Positions 1 through 12,900 of a DNA stretch of 64,000 nt are shown in pieces (position 1 is the first letter of the stretch; each line of letters begins with the position of its first letter). The position numbers and the translations under genes were made by a program. The DNA lies in assembly GCA_030141605.1 (NCBI GenBank), contig JAQGDQ010000225.1, positions 1 through 64,000 of the forward strand. The letters run 5' to 3'. Origin of the DNA: Tubiluchus corallicola. Taxonomy: Eukaryota; Priapulida; Priapulimorpha; Priapulimorphida; Tubiluchidae. Below the pieces are notes generated by a model. It ran no database searches and was not told the origin of the DNA. It saw only the letters and a program-made list of their open reading frames with translations.

Positions 1-398
1 GTGAAGATGAAAGTGTGTCACGTGCTTTTAAGCTAGGCCCTGATAATGCATAAACTAGTACGAAATTCGTCACGTGACTACACACACAAACAAGATGGCG
101 ATACGCCCTGTATAGGTGTAGAACTGTGAATACAGCGTAATTATTGGTAATTATACCTAAATATATGATTAAATTATAATTAGATTAGCGGAAACATTCA
201 CTGATGACGTAAGAATAATAGAATGATGACGTACGAGCCTAAAAACGAGTAATAACCTAGAAAAAGCTAGGCGGTGCGAAAGTGTAATAGCGCCAAACAG
301 TATATTGTTAATTGCACAGAAGAGTATCATAATGATTCTTTAAAGCTGTCAGTTAGTATGGGCAATTTCTAATATTCCAAATCGATATACAGAGTAGA

Positions 399-420
399 TA
401 CATATTCGCACGCACGCACG

Positions 421-484
<64 letters not shown>
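399..484. repeat. (GCAC)n/(CA)n microsatellite
   Basis: A GCAC tetranucleotide run passes into an almost pure CA run of over 50 bases. TA- and CA-rich sequence continues to about 640. Confidence 0.95.
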
Positions 485-490
<6 letters not shown>

Positions 491-1881
491 CTCATACATA
501 CGCATATATAATTACATACATAATCATGTATAAACCCATACACATACAGAGTGTAAGTCACTAATAAATTAAATACACACATTATATAGTTATACACACA
601 CACACATATATATATATACATGCATACGTATATATGTACATCTTGTCTACGTACATAATTAAATTTTAAAAAGCTATGCCAAAAAGTGCACAACTACGTG
701 TCGACGTGCCGCTACCGCTAGGATGCTTGTTGTTAGCTGCGTGGCGCCCTCTTACAACATAGGCACAAACTATTTCCCCCGAACTTGAAAAAAATTTGGA
801 TATGTTGGGAGCAGAGTAGGACATTAGCCAAAGTAGGACAATTCGCGTACATGGACTAGCCCAAGTAGGGCGCGTTGTCATTGGCTGGCCCAATAGGACG
901 CGTCGCACGTGGGCTGCCCGAGTAGGACACTAGAGACTGGTCACGAACTGAGTCGTTAACCATAATGGCAGCGTCCGTTGCCCTTGTTTATTTAATAGTA
1001 GTAATTTAAAACGTCAATACACGTTGAATAATTTATTATACATCTGATAAAATTAACTGATGTAGTAAAAAGGCCGATAGCAAATTTGGCTTCGATATTA
1101 ATCTTTTTATAAAAGAATCTTATTCTGAGCTAGTAGAACGGCCACTATTAAATTTGGCTTCGATATTAATCTTTTTGAAGTGAAATAAGCCCGTTTTTAA
1201 GCGATCCCAACATCTGATTAACGTATACCTTTTTTTATTTTGTCTCGCTTCACAGACAGGTGATCCGTTTCCCTAGCTCTTGGACAAATAATTGTTTTCT
1301 ACTAAGTAAAAGTTTCATTTTTAAACTTGCAATTATCGCATTAGATACTTAGTTTAATGATATTTATGGTATTAATGGAGTTAATTAAATAATGATGATA
1401 TTATTGTAAAACATACAATTTTGTAAATTGTCAAGGACTATCCAACATTATTAGCGTACTCCGCGCCCTACAGGAGGCCCGTCAGGATTCGAGATATAAT
1501 GCCTTCAAGAGACGAATATTGACAGATAACTCGCAAGACGGTGATCAAAAAAAGCAACGTAGAAATAAACAAAACTGTGCTGTACCGATTTGAAAAGATC
1601 GTTCACAAAATCAATAAAACTCTACATCGCAATCATTAGTAAAGTTTTCGAACTCTTGGGTTTCCCCGATTGAGTTTTTCGATGAATCACACGCGCATGG
1701 CGCACGTGATTGTGCATTGCATCATTACATAACAGCAACATAACCTGACGAACATTGAACTTGTTAGTTTCTGTTTCGTTTCGAGCTAAAATTGTCTGCT
1801 GTGGGTAACAAGTCAAACCTGGTCGGGATCTGCCTGTTTTGTGAGTATTAATTATAAGTATCTATTAATATTCTTGGTATG

Positions 1882-1931
<50 letters not shown>
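1882..1931. repeat. (TA)n microsatellite
   Basis: An uninterrupted TA run of about 50 bases. Confidence 0.95.
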
Positions 1932-1934
<3 letters not shown>

Positions 1935-2216
1935 TTGATTCGAGGCTACAGCTTCGACGACGGCACCATTTGCAGCGATCTTCTTATATTAATTTAACTT
2001 AACTTTGGGGCAACTACTAACACGGAGCGTAATTACAGTGCTAGTCATTTACTAAATTCAAGTACTTTTATACATGCTACAGTATAAATACATGCTGTTT
2101 TGTGCATTCCTCAACAATGGAAGTTGGAACTTAGTTTTTGCTTAATTTTACGGGTAAATTAAAATCGAGTTTGAATTTGAAACTGATGAAACACTTACGT
2201 GTTTGAAACTGATAAA

Positions 2217-2856
<640 letters not shown>

Positions 2857-3652
2857 GTGTGGTCTCACTCACTGGCACTTCTGCAACTTGACAGCTTTGA
2901 AAATTTATGTAATGAAAGTTTTCTGTCTGGAAAATGCCAAATTGGTGTAAATCAACCAGTCAGAAAGTGTCAAATTAATTTTTGCTGTAAAGGACTTCAA
3001 CACAGCCTTGTGTGCATTTCAAAAAAAACTTACACATATCAGAATAACAAAAAAGGCCTAATCTCACAATCAGAAGAATAACTCTTCTTTAACACTAAGT
3101 AAAAATTTAAAAATCTGATGTTCACCATTGATTCCGGAAATTATAAAAACATACACAGCGTGGTTTACTTCTGGAGTGCAGTTACAGCTTTCACGTTCTA
3201 CCATCTTGTTGTCAAAGTTTATAACATAAACAAATTTTGGATCACCAGAGGTAGACTAAATTTTCTCATTTGTAAACAGTTCTGGTAGACATATCTATGG
3301 GAATTGTTAAAATAACCAAAATTATGTGAGCTGACATGGCTGTCTTAAATTTCTCTCTTTTCACTGTGTAGGCAAAACCTCCTTCCTCCTTAGGCCTCTT
3401 CTGGATTATATCTATTTTTCTCTTGGAGAGAATACACTATAATGTATATCATAGATTCAGTCTTTTTAGCAGAGTTGCTAACAGTAAGAATGGAATGTGA
3501 TGCCTTCTTTATATCTTCTGTTAGAAAGAAATGAAGAGGTTATCTTTATTCCATTCATTAATGTAACTAAAGCATTGTAACTATAAATTGTAAATACATG
3601 TATGTAATCTTGTCCAGAAAAATATATTTGTATGTATGAATCTAAAGTTTGC

Positions 3653-3658
3653 AATAAA
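3653..3658 (+). terminator. AATAAA, possible 3' end of an upstream plus-strand transcript
   Basis: Sequence from about 2870 to 3660 is U-rich without a long frame, and ends in TTTGCAATAAAGAAC, like a 3' UTR. If so, another gene ends only about 190 bp before the RNF213 start codon. This could equally be chance. Confidence 0.2.
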
Positions 3659-3846
3659 GAACTAAATCAAATCATAAACTATCTTTAAATTCTCTTTGCA
3701 TAAAATCAGGTACATATGCATTTTCACAGAACTTATTTAAAAATTTTGAGATGGCACAGCTTGAGAAGATCACTTTGCAATATTGTGTTTTAGAGTTCTT
3801 TCGTCTTAGTCGCTACTGCCATCAGGAAGCAGAGACTTGTTAAAAG

Positions 3847-3982
3847 ATGTTGTTACAGTGTGATGGATGGGATGAAGACGCCGCTAGGCGCTGTGGTCAT
3901 TTGCTTGACAAGGATGACAAGTTTTGCAGAGCTTGTGGAAAGAAAGTGCAGAGACCGGCCAAACAGTCCTCACACCCTGGAG
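3847..3982 (+). CDS. RNF213: RNF213 exon 1: start codon and zinc ribbon
   Basis: Residues 1-45. The ATG at 3847 follows an in-frame TAA at 3841. Cysteines at residues 5, 16, 27 and 30 (with His18) make a small zinc ribbon ending FCRACGKK, like the Cys-rich start of vertebrate RNF213. The donor GTAAAT at 3983 leaves phase 1. A possible acceptor (TTTTAG at 3788-3793) suggests the 5' UTR may be spliced from further upstream. Intron 1 (3983-6177) holds a decayed LINE. Confidence 0.8.
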
Positions 3983-6900
3983 GTAAATGTGATTATTATT
4001 ATTAGTATTCTTATTATTATTCTTTTGCTGCCTTTACAAATGTTGACCCGTGCTGAAAACATGGAGCAAAAAAGAACCATTTTAAAAATTTAATTGCGTT
4101 GTAAGAAGTAGCTATGAAACAAACTTTAGTTTTATGCAACTTGAGTATGTTTAGTTACTGCAGGTAACAAAGTCTAGCAATGCAATAAATTGCTCCATTT
4201 TTGTATCTGATATAAAGTCATACTGATCAAACTTCCCAGCTATAAAACTGATAAAGGAGTGGTTTGTATAAACAAAGTTAACAAACCTTTATTGACTTTT
4301 AGGTGAGTGATAAGTGTGCACTTTTTACTGGAATTAGATTAGTCTAGGTTCAATATAATGCACTTCAAGGCTTACACTTGTTGAGAATTTATGTACTGTA
4401 GTTTGTACAGTACTGAGCGTGTTAGCCTAAAAATCACTTTTCTGAGACACAGTAAAATTCACAGCAGTTATACCACTAACTTGCACGATGCTAATAAATG
4501 AAAATTTATGCAAGTTACGTTTTAGATATATATTATAGTATACCATATACATTTTATATATATGTATATATATATGCTATGTAAGCTTAGCAACTTAATA
4601 GATTTCCTAATAACAATAATAGAAACAACAATAGAAAATCTTATATCCACGAAATCAGAAAAACCCAAAATGTCTGTATGTGTTGTTGTGTTTGTATGCA
4701 GTGTTCCAATTCGTGTTCAAATTATATTTTACTTTAAGTAATTCACATTTAATGTTGTAAGTATTAAGTTTCATCAGAAATTCCAGTAGAGGTGGTCACT
4801 TGCATCTTAAAAAATCTTGAAACATTCAGGGTCTTTCGCAAATTTTTTTAACTATATATAGCAAGTATTGAGCAACATGAGACAATTGAATCCGCGTTCC
4901 CACAAAAATTCTGAGATAGTTTGATTATAATTTGAAATGTTAAAATTCAGTTATTTTCAAATTTGAAAGTATACAGCCATCAGGATATTAAGAGAAGGCA
5001 GTGTGTAGCGATGAGTCGAAACATCGTGTTTCTTTCTTGTTTCTGTATTGTGAAATTTCTTCGTAATTAGGTAGGCATTGAGGTGTCAACATTTATCAGA
5101 GTATTCCACCCACTTCTATCTGCAGCTAACAGCATAAATTCTTCTACTCCTAAAGATAGATTTACTTGAAGTTGTGGAACATCTTTATTTACCTTAGCTA
5201 TCCAAGTTGTTTTAGGTTTGCCAGGTCGTTTTTTACAAGGTTTTAAAGCTTCCTTTATGGCGATTCTTACTGGTGCTTCACTTTGTAATCTTAGAAGATG
5301 TCCTAGCCATCTTAATCATCAGATCTTGACTTTTGAACTCCAATAAATTTCTTTCGTTCTGCTGTATAAATCTTCATTTGTGATTATGTATGGCCATCAT
5401 ATTTTTAAAACTTTCCTAAGAAGACTTCTATGAAGTGTGTCAATCTGCTTTTCTTGAGTAATCGTTAAATCTCAAGTTTCGCTGTTGTACATAAATATAC
5501 TGGTAATGTAAGCATTAAATAAGCGAAGTGTTATGTTAAGACTTAATTTCTTGCTAGTTAATACATCCTTGTGCTGAAGAAAGGCATGCATTGCTTGTTG
5601 CTTTCTACTTTTAATATCATCTTCGGTGCTTAGAAAAGTGCCCATGTACTTGCACTTTTTCCAAGACTGATTACAATGTCTTGCAATAATATATTCTTCT
5701 GTTTTTGATTGGTTTGCTTGAAGATTTCTTTTCTCTAGTTTTTTTAGAAAATCCGTTTTTATTGCATTAGTTTAAAAATTTGATACGCTAATCCATCTAA
5801 TATTGTCTGCATATTGTTGATCAATAAGGACTGGTTCATAGGATGCCAAAGCACAGGATAAGATTCCATAGGACAGCAGTGATCCAGAATATGTTGAAGA
5901 CGGATATCACAGACAGTGGTATCGTAATCATGATCATCATATGGAGTAGTATTTGGATATGAATGATTTCTTGATAAGTGAAATAGCCTTTTCGTTTTTG
6001 GAACAGTTCTGAGCATTCGAAACACTTCAGTTATAAAATGTTTAGACAAAAATGTGGACGCCTGTAATTTTCAATTTTCTTTTTACTTTAGAATCTAGAT
6101 ACCTCTAAAACTAAATTGTATGTTACCAAATGGTGTATGTAGGATGTTATCTTTGTTTACTAATGTTATTCATATAGGTGCTATAAAAACAACAATCAAG
6201 GCACCAAATGGCGACAGTTCATTTAAAGACTTTAGTGCAAGTGACTTAACTGTCAGTCTAAAAAACATGGGAACAGATCAATTTGCCAATGAAACGTTAA
6301 GTGCACAAGTTGGCAATGCCGGTGACACTGTCTCCTTGAATTTTGGTGATCCCATAGATAACTCATTTGCCACTGAAACTTTAGTCATCCAAAGAAATAG
6401 TGTTTCTGTGAATCTTGGAGATGCTATTGAGTACTCGAGCGATGCAGGCAGATTGCAGACTGCTTCTAAGGATGAGGAGAATGAAGAAGAGTCATTTGTG
6501 ATCGTAACAGAATGCTCTGATGGTAACAATGCTCGTCCTACATCGAATGCTACTGGGAAGTGTTACATGGACTACATCGATATGCCATTGGCTGCCTCAG
6601 GAAATTCTGATAATGGAAGCACGTCGCAGACCGCAACCTCTTATTCCTCATCTGGAGAAGCAGATCATGGACCTCATTCAGTTGAAACATCACCCGGAAC
6701 TGATGAGGAAAATTTGGCTTCACCAGTGTCATCCGTCAATTATTCTCCAGATGCATTAAACGATGAATCTTGTTCATTTGAATTTGTAGGCGATCGTGGT
6801 GATGGTGGTGTCAGTATTATCCATTCTTGCCCAACACTAGATACTGTTCCTGATGGTCTTGATAATGCGCAGAGCAGGTTAGTATAGCAGTACCTTTCAT

Positions 6901-9900
6901 TCATATTAGGCTAGGCTTTCATAATTTTTAATAAATGTCTGGATTCATTATCCAACTAAATATATTTAAATAAGTCGACCTTTAGTATTAAACTATTTGT
7001 TATATTTTATGTTTTTGCTCAAGTATACATTAAATCTTCATATAGATCATAATTTATTCGGTAAGTACCTTTAAGTGTTATTTTACGTGCCTTTTTGTAT
7101 GAATTAATTCCTATCCAGCTTGCATATTATGATAAATAGACAATGGAAGAATTAGACCACTGAGTACTAACATTCTAAATAAACTAGTGATGTAGTTTAA
7201 GTAGCCATAATTATCTAAGTACGTAATGGTGCATGAACAGAGTCACCACTCTGCACACCTATGGAAAATACTTTCGTATTTTGGTTCAAGCATACTATAT
7301 ATAGACTACTTCTCAAACAATTGAGTTAATGTATTTATATAATAACTATGTGATTTTCTTAGCTGGATGGCAGACTTTTTAAATATCACGATTTCTTCAT
7401 TCATATCTGCATTTTTTTGCAGAGACTTGATGTCCACGTCTTGTCTGGTAGAGAATGCCAACACTGAAGACTCTGAGCTGTCTTCCGCTGCAGGTTCTCA
7501 AGGTTGGTGCTCAGCATGTATTTTTCGTGACTTATTTTCAATGGGCAAGCAAATTAAAAAGTAAACACTTGATGAAATATGTATTTGAAATCAAGGAATA
7601 TGATCATTTGCGATGAAATTTTGTGTTTGTTCATCTTTAAATGGCTTTTATCGTTGTTGTACATTGTAGTTAAGAATGAAAGTCAAATGACTGAAACATC
7701 CTAAAAATCTGAAAACTGATTATGTGACCTGTGGTCTAGTAATTTGCTAAGAATTTATGCTATACTTGGTTGTTTTTTCCTACAAGTTGATAAATGATAA
7801 ATAATAGGGCTGTAGCCTGGCAGGTTTTATAACAAGGTAATAAGTCAAGGTAATTAGGTAACCTTATCTATAGGAGTCAAGTTACATTATAAATTTATTT
7901 TAGTATCACCAGGATGCAGTGCAGAAAACGAGGTTTTTGTTTGGGCTATCACTAAAGGTGATGGAAGAGTACAGAGTAATAACACTGTGTATGCAGCACA
8001 TTAAAATATGTATAGCAGATCACATTATATCAGGCTTAGCAGTCTGCAATAATATTACAAGCCAACAATAACTATATAATGTAAATTGTTGAAAGAAATT
8101 AGTATTAATGACTTCTTTCATTGTTGTCATAGTTAAATTCAACTTGTTATCCTTACATATGTAATGTACAATATCATACAGAATCGTGTCATTCCTGTTG
8201 TGTTTTTGTGCAGTTAGACGTTGTGTGTGGCTTCGTACTAGTGCAAAAAACTGCTGAGCATCGTAATGTTGAAAAGCTTACCAGCACAATCGGGTCTGGA
8301 AATCTTACCGGACTATCTTTTTCTGGCAGAGGGACAAAAACTTTTCTTAAAGTATTTTTCACAAAAGTTTAATAGAAAAAACTTTAGATATTTTCCTCTC
8401 TTTATTAATAAAAAAGGCAAAAATGTTCTACATTCTAATACATTCTAACGTAATTATTACTTGAGGTAACATTTTTTCCGCGTGACTGTATGCACTCCAA
8501 TTTTGGCCCTACGTATAGCATCGTACTCAATAACTTGGCAGTGGGCCAGTGGAAAGAACGTACAGATGTAATGTTGAGCATAATGATTGTGCAGTAACTG
8601 AACTACTATAGCAGCAGTCTCTCATTCTTGTTCATTCTGTAAATACGCTTGCTATTATAAAGATAAGATATGTGTACATGCATAGCAAAATCATCCATAA
8701 GATGGCAATTGAGTTATTCACATATGCTGAGTCTCCATTTCATGAGGATCATTTTGATACCAAGCTCATTGCTCTATGTTATTTCTAAGCTGAGATAATT
8801 TACATTGAAGTTGAGATGTAGTCTGCGCAGTGAAAAACATAATCTAGAGAAAATCACTGTTAAAGTTAGCCATTGTTTTTTGTCGTATTTCTACAAAACG
8901 CTTAGCAACCGCACAAATGTTGGTTCCTACGGACTTTGCAAGAACACTTTGATGTTATGTTTAAGTCCAGCTCTTTCTGACGAAAATTTGGGCTTGGCAA
9001 CAAAATAAGAAACTTGGAGCAGAATGACTGCTTCCATGAGCTACTATCAGAGATTAAAAATATGAGTTTTTTTAATTGCATGTCTAGTTTCTAGCCATTA
9101 AAGTGGGTACATAAAATTAAATTTTTAGTATTTTTTAAACATTTTCTTGATAATTTAATGCTAAAACGTGAAAGTCCAATATATTTATTGCTTATTTTTA
9201 TAAAAAAAACGAAAAATTGCTATTTGAGAAAATTTTTGGTTAGCTTTAACTTCATAATGTAGTTTTAACTATGCCAGCTTAATGAATGGTTTTGGTTTGC
9301 AAGCACACATATATTAATTTTTGTAGCAGCACAGCTAGCCTTCTTAGCCCTAACATATTTTCGCTGCATAATAGTTCAAAATTAAAAGTCTTATCTTACG
9401 ACTCATTGATTTGAGGTTGGCTTCATATTATACTATTGAAGTTACCTAGCAACTGACCTTGCCACCTAGTCGCCAACCAGTACAAGGCATGTACTAACAT
9501 TATTGTTAAAAACTTCACCGTTTAATTCCTTTATGACACTCAAAAATACATCTTTCAGTAATCAGTAGTTAAGCAATATCAGACATAAGGAGTGCTTAGA
9601 TGGGTGAGATATTTTGCAGAATTGTTTCAAGTTGTGTCCTGTTACGGTGATATAAACAGTGAGCCAAACATAATCAATGGTCCTTTTTAGTATACTTCTA
9701 AGAAATTTTGTGGAACAGTATCTAACATAAGGCAAATTATCTTGATAAGCATTACCGTTTCCATCCATAATTTATTACTGATTTTTTTTATAATTCTAGA
9801 TCCGTTGCTCTTCAGCATTCAACATGCATTTCAACAATCTCTGTTGTTGGCTGCTGAGAACTTGAATCTTACTAGCAAAAAAATGGAAATTTTCCGTGAA

Positions 9901-12900
9901 CGTCTGAATCACATAAAGGGAGAAGCAGATTTGCATGTAAAGTTGCCTAGTATCTTCAGTCACATTGGCTTGGACTTATGGTATTACCATACTTTCATGG
10001 CAGATGTGTATAAAAACATGAATTCTTATACCACTGCAAAGGATGCACAGTCAGATGTGAAAAACCAGGTTGATAATGGTATTAATGCATATGTAAAGTC
10101 AGCGCTGCCGCCACAAAGCTCCATAGCTGAAGAAACACACGAGAGCATCTCAATATTTGAAGCGTATTCGAGAACCACAGGTCATCAAATGGTGATGGGG
10201 CATGAACATGCCACTGCATTAGGTTACTCACAACATCAAACTGGCTCTGTATTTCCAGTTGGCCATACATCTGCTGGATCTGTGCGGGGTGGAGTTTTCG
10301 GTGATGCACCAATCTCTGCTGATGTTGCACAATCTAAGTATGGTTTGAAAAACTCTGGTCAATTTTGCAGCCTACCAACGTCTGGCATGGGAACCCAGCC
10401 TGGTAGTTATCCTCATAAAAAACAAAGTTCTCACAAGTCAGCTACACAAAAACGGGGAACTGCAAATGCTCAGCAAAATGTTGTAAGAAATGACCATGTT
10501 GCAACATTCCAAGCCTGTGGAAAACAAGACAGTAATGATGCAACAACAGCGCATGGAGGAACTGCAAATGTCGAAGAGAGTGCTGTGTCAAGCCATCTAA
10601 CCAGTTCAAATCCTGAGCATGCATCTGCTGTTTCATTGCATGACTCCAATGCTACTAAGAGCAAAACAGATGCAAATAATACTACAGAAAAGTCTCTAGG
10701 AAATTCAGATAGTGTTTCTGTCTCTAAACTAGTTCAAGAAATTGAAAAATCCCAAAAGTGTGGACAATCTTTGCAGCAAGAAAAGATTCAGAAAAGTGAG
10801 ACAAGCCAGCAGACCATTTCACATCCTTTACGATGTGACAAGAGTGAGAAATTGGGTTCGTACCCACTTCAAAATGGAGAGAACGGGGTTATTGCCAACC
10901 AGGGAAGATCCTATGCTGATGTCACAAAACAAAGCAATTCGGCTAAGGTAAATATGCTTTATTTTGATAATATACAAGATGAACTAGAGTAAAATGCCTA
11001 CATTTAACTTAGAATAAGTGTTTTTACATTTTTGCGTAGTGCATTAGAGCATTAGTGAACATGTTAGTACATTTGGCAATTAATTGGCTATATACAGCAA
11101 ATTTAAGTATTTTGTACCAAAATTGTAAGAGAAATGTGATATTATTTTTTTAACTTTCCTTTAGGTACAGCAGCAGTCATTTATCCACAACACACGGTAA
11201 GTTTATTTGTTTTCTAAAATATTGTCTGTTTAACTTTTCTGACATTTTAACATCATTTCGTATGCAGGCCTACCTTCAGAGTTCTGTTATAGTTAAGCAC
11301 ACTGTGTGCTGGTATTGTAAACTCAATATTAGGACTTATTATCATATTCTTGGTTGCCATGATGATTCAATCCAAACTAATAGTTCTGTATTGCGTGCTT
11401 TCAGATATTGTGCTGTTTAATGTGTTCCAGCTTTAGAATATACATCTGTCTTACTATATAAGCCTTGAGTTTAATTATTGCAGTACCTGGTATTGGGAGT
11501 TTTTTCTCTCGTCCTCTCTGGTCCGCTTTCCTGTTGTCACTGGTTAGTGCGCCCACTATATCGCACTTGTACACTGAGCTCAGGAAATAGATGTTCACTT
11601 CCTCTCTAGTGTAATATTCAGTTTGGTTAACATATTCATTTTCTGATTTCATTACACCACTAGACTTATTAGTCTGCTCATAACCATTTGCAGTTTGCGT
11701 TACACCATAGTCTTGGTATTTGGTGAGAGCTTGTTTTTGTCAGGTGTTCCAAACGTCTGTTTGTCTTTGATTCCTTTGTATACTGTGTGATATCAAAGTT
11801 ACCTGGCATTTGATGCTTTTTATGTATAAATCTTGTGAAGGTTTTAGACCCTTGCTTTACATGCGTTACCTTAAATTTAGCTGTGAACGGGTTAATATAT
11901 TTTTCACATTTATTTCCATATTTATGCTGCACGGTTCCCGTATCTGTAACATTGAAGCTATTGACACTAGTATCATTTGACTGTTTTCACAAGTGCTTGT
12001 CCACAGAACTACTAGGTGTAGCTTTTTCTCGTCATCATCTACACCAAATGAGTACACCAACAGTTTAGTTTGTTCAATCCAGTCTTCCAAAAGTTCTAGG
12101 TGTCGTATGGAGTCATTGCCCAGGTTGCACTTTTGCCCAGCTGCAGTTAGAGGGTGGCATCTATCTAATTGCGTACAGTCTGAGATTGAAATTAGACGAC
12201 ACTAAGTCTGGTCAGTACGTGGATGAGTAAATGCCAGGTAACATGAGAGTTATTCTGAACAGGTTCATCTGTCATGCCGCCTATTATAACATTATACAGT
12301 TTTGTATGAGTGACAATTGTGAGTAATTGTATGGTTTGTTGGTGTGCATTCAATTGATATTTGTAGTAAGTAAGTTTTTAAGTGTTTATAATCCCCATCG
12401 TATCATTATCTGATTGCAGCTTTTGATTGAAAACAAATTCTGCTATAATTGTGTGTATGCCTTTCATGTCATTGTTGTTGTCACTGTCATCACTAGTATA
12501 CCAGCCTCATCATCATCATCGTAGTTACAAGTATTATTCTGTCTACAGAACTAATGCTAAGCAAGAACCTCAAGTTATTGAAGTTACGTTTCATGCTGTC
12601 TTGTCTCCGGACTTTGGTTTGAAGGAGAACGAATCATTAATCTGGGTTTCGGAAGCCACAGGCTGGAAAACAGACGGTTTTCATCTTCAGAAAACGAGGT
12701 AATGGCAAAAATAGACCTGCTTGTTTTACTTTTTGCAAATTTTTGTAGCTTTTCATTTCATTTTGATAACTGCAGGTATGTATTCCCAATCTTAATTAGC
12801 TTTTTGTATAAAAACTAGTCGAAGTCAGTAATATCAGTTGACATAATTAGTCGAAAGAAGGTGCTAGAAACAGTTACAAGTAATGATAAGACATTTTTTT

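Noticed and set aside
349-693. Minus-strand frame of 114 codons rich in Val/Cys/Tyr
   Set aside because: It reads through the CA/TA microsatellite and has no protein-like composition.
5759-6049. Minus-strand 96-codon frame next to the LINE fragment
   Set aside because: It is in a different frame from the reverse-transcriptase motifs and overlaps them; most likely an out-of-frame reading of the same dead element and its flank.
12418-12420. Strong acceptor GATTGCAG before exon 6
   Set aside because: In the required phase it meets a stop codon (TGA) after two codons, so a downstream acceptor must be used.
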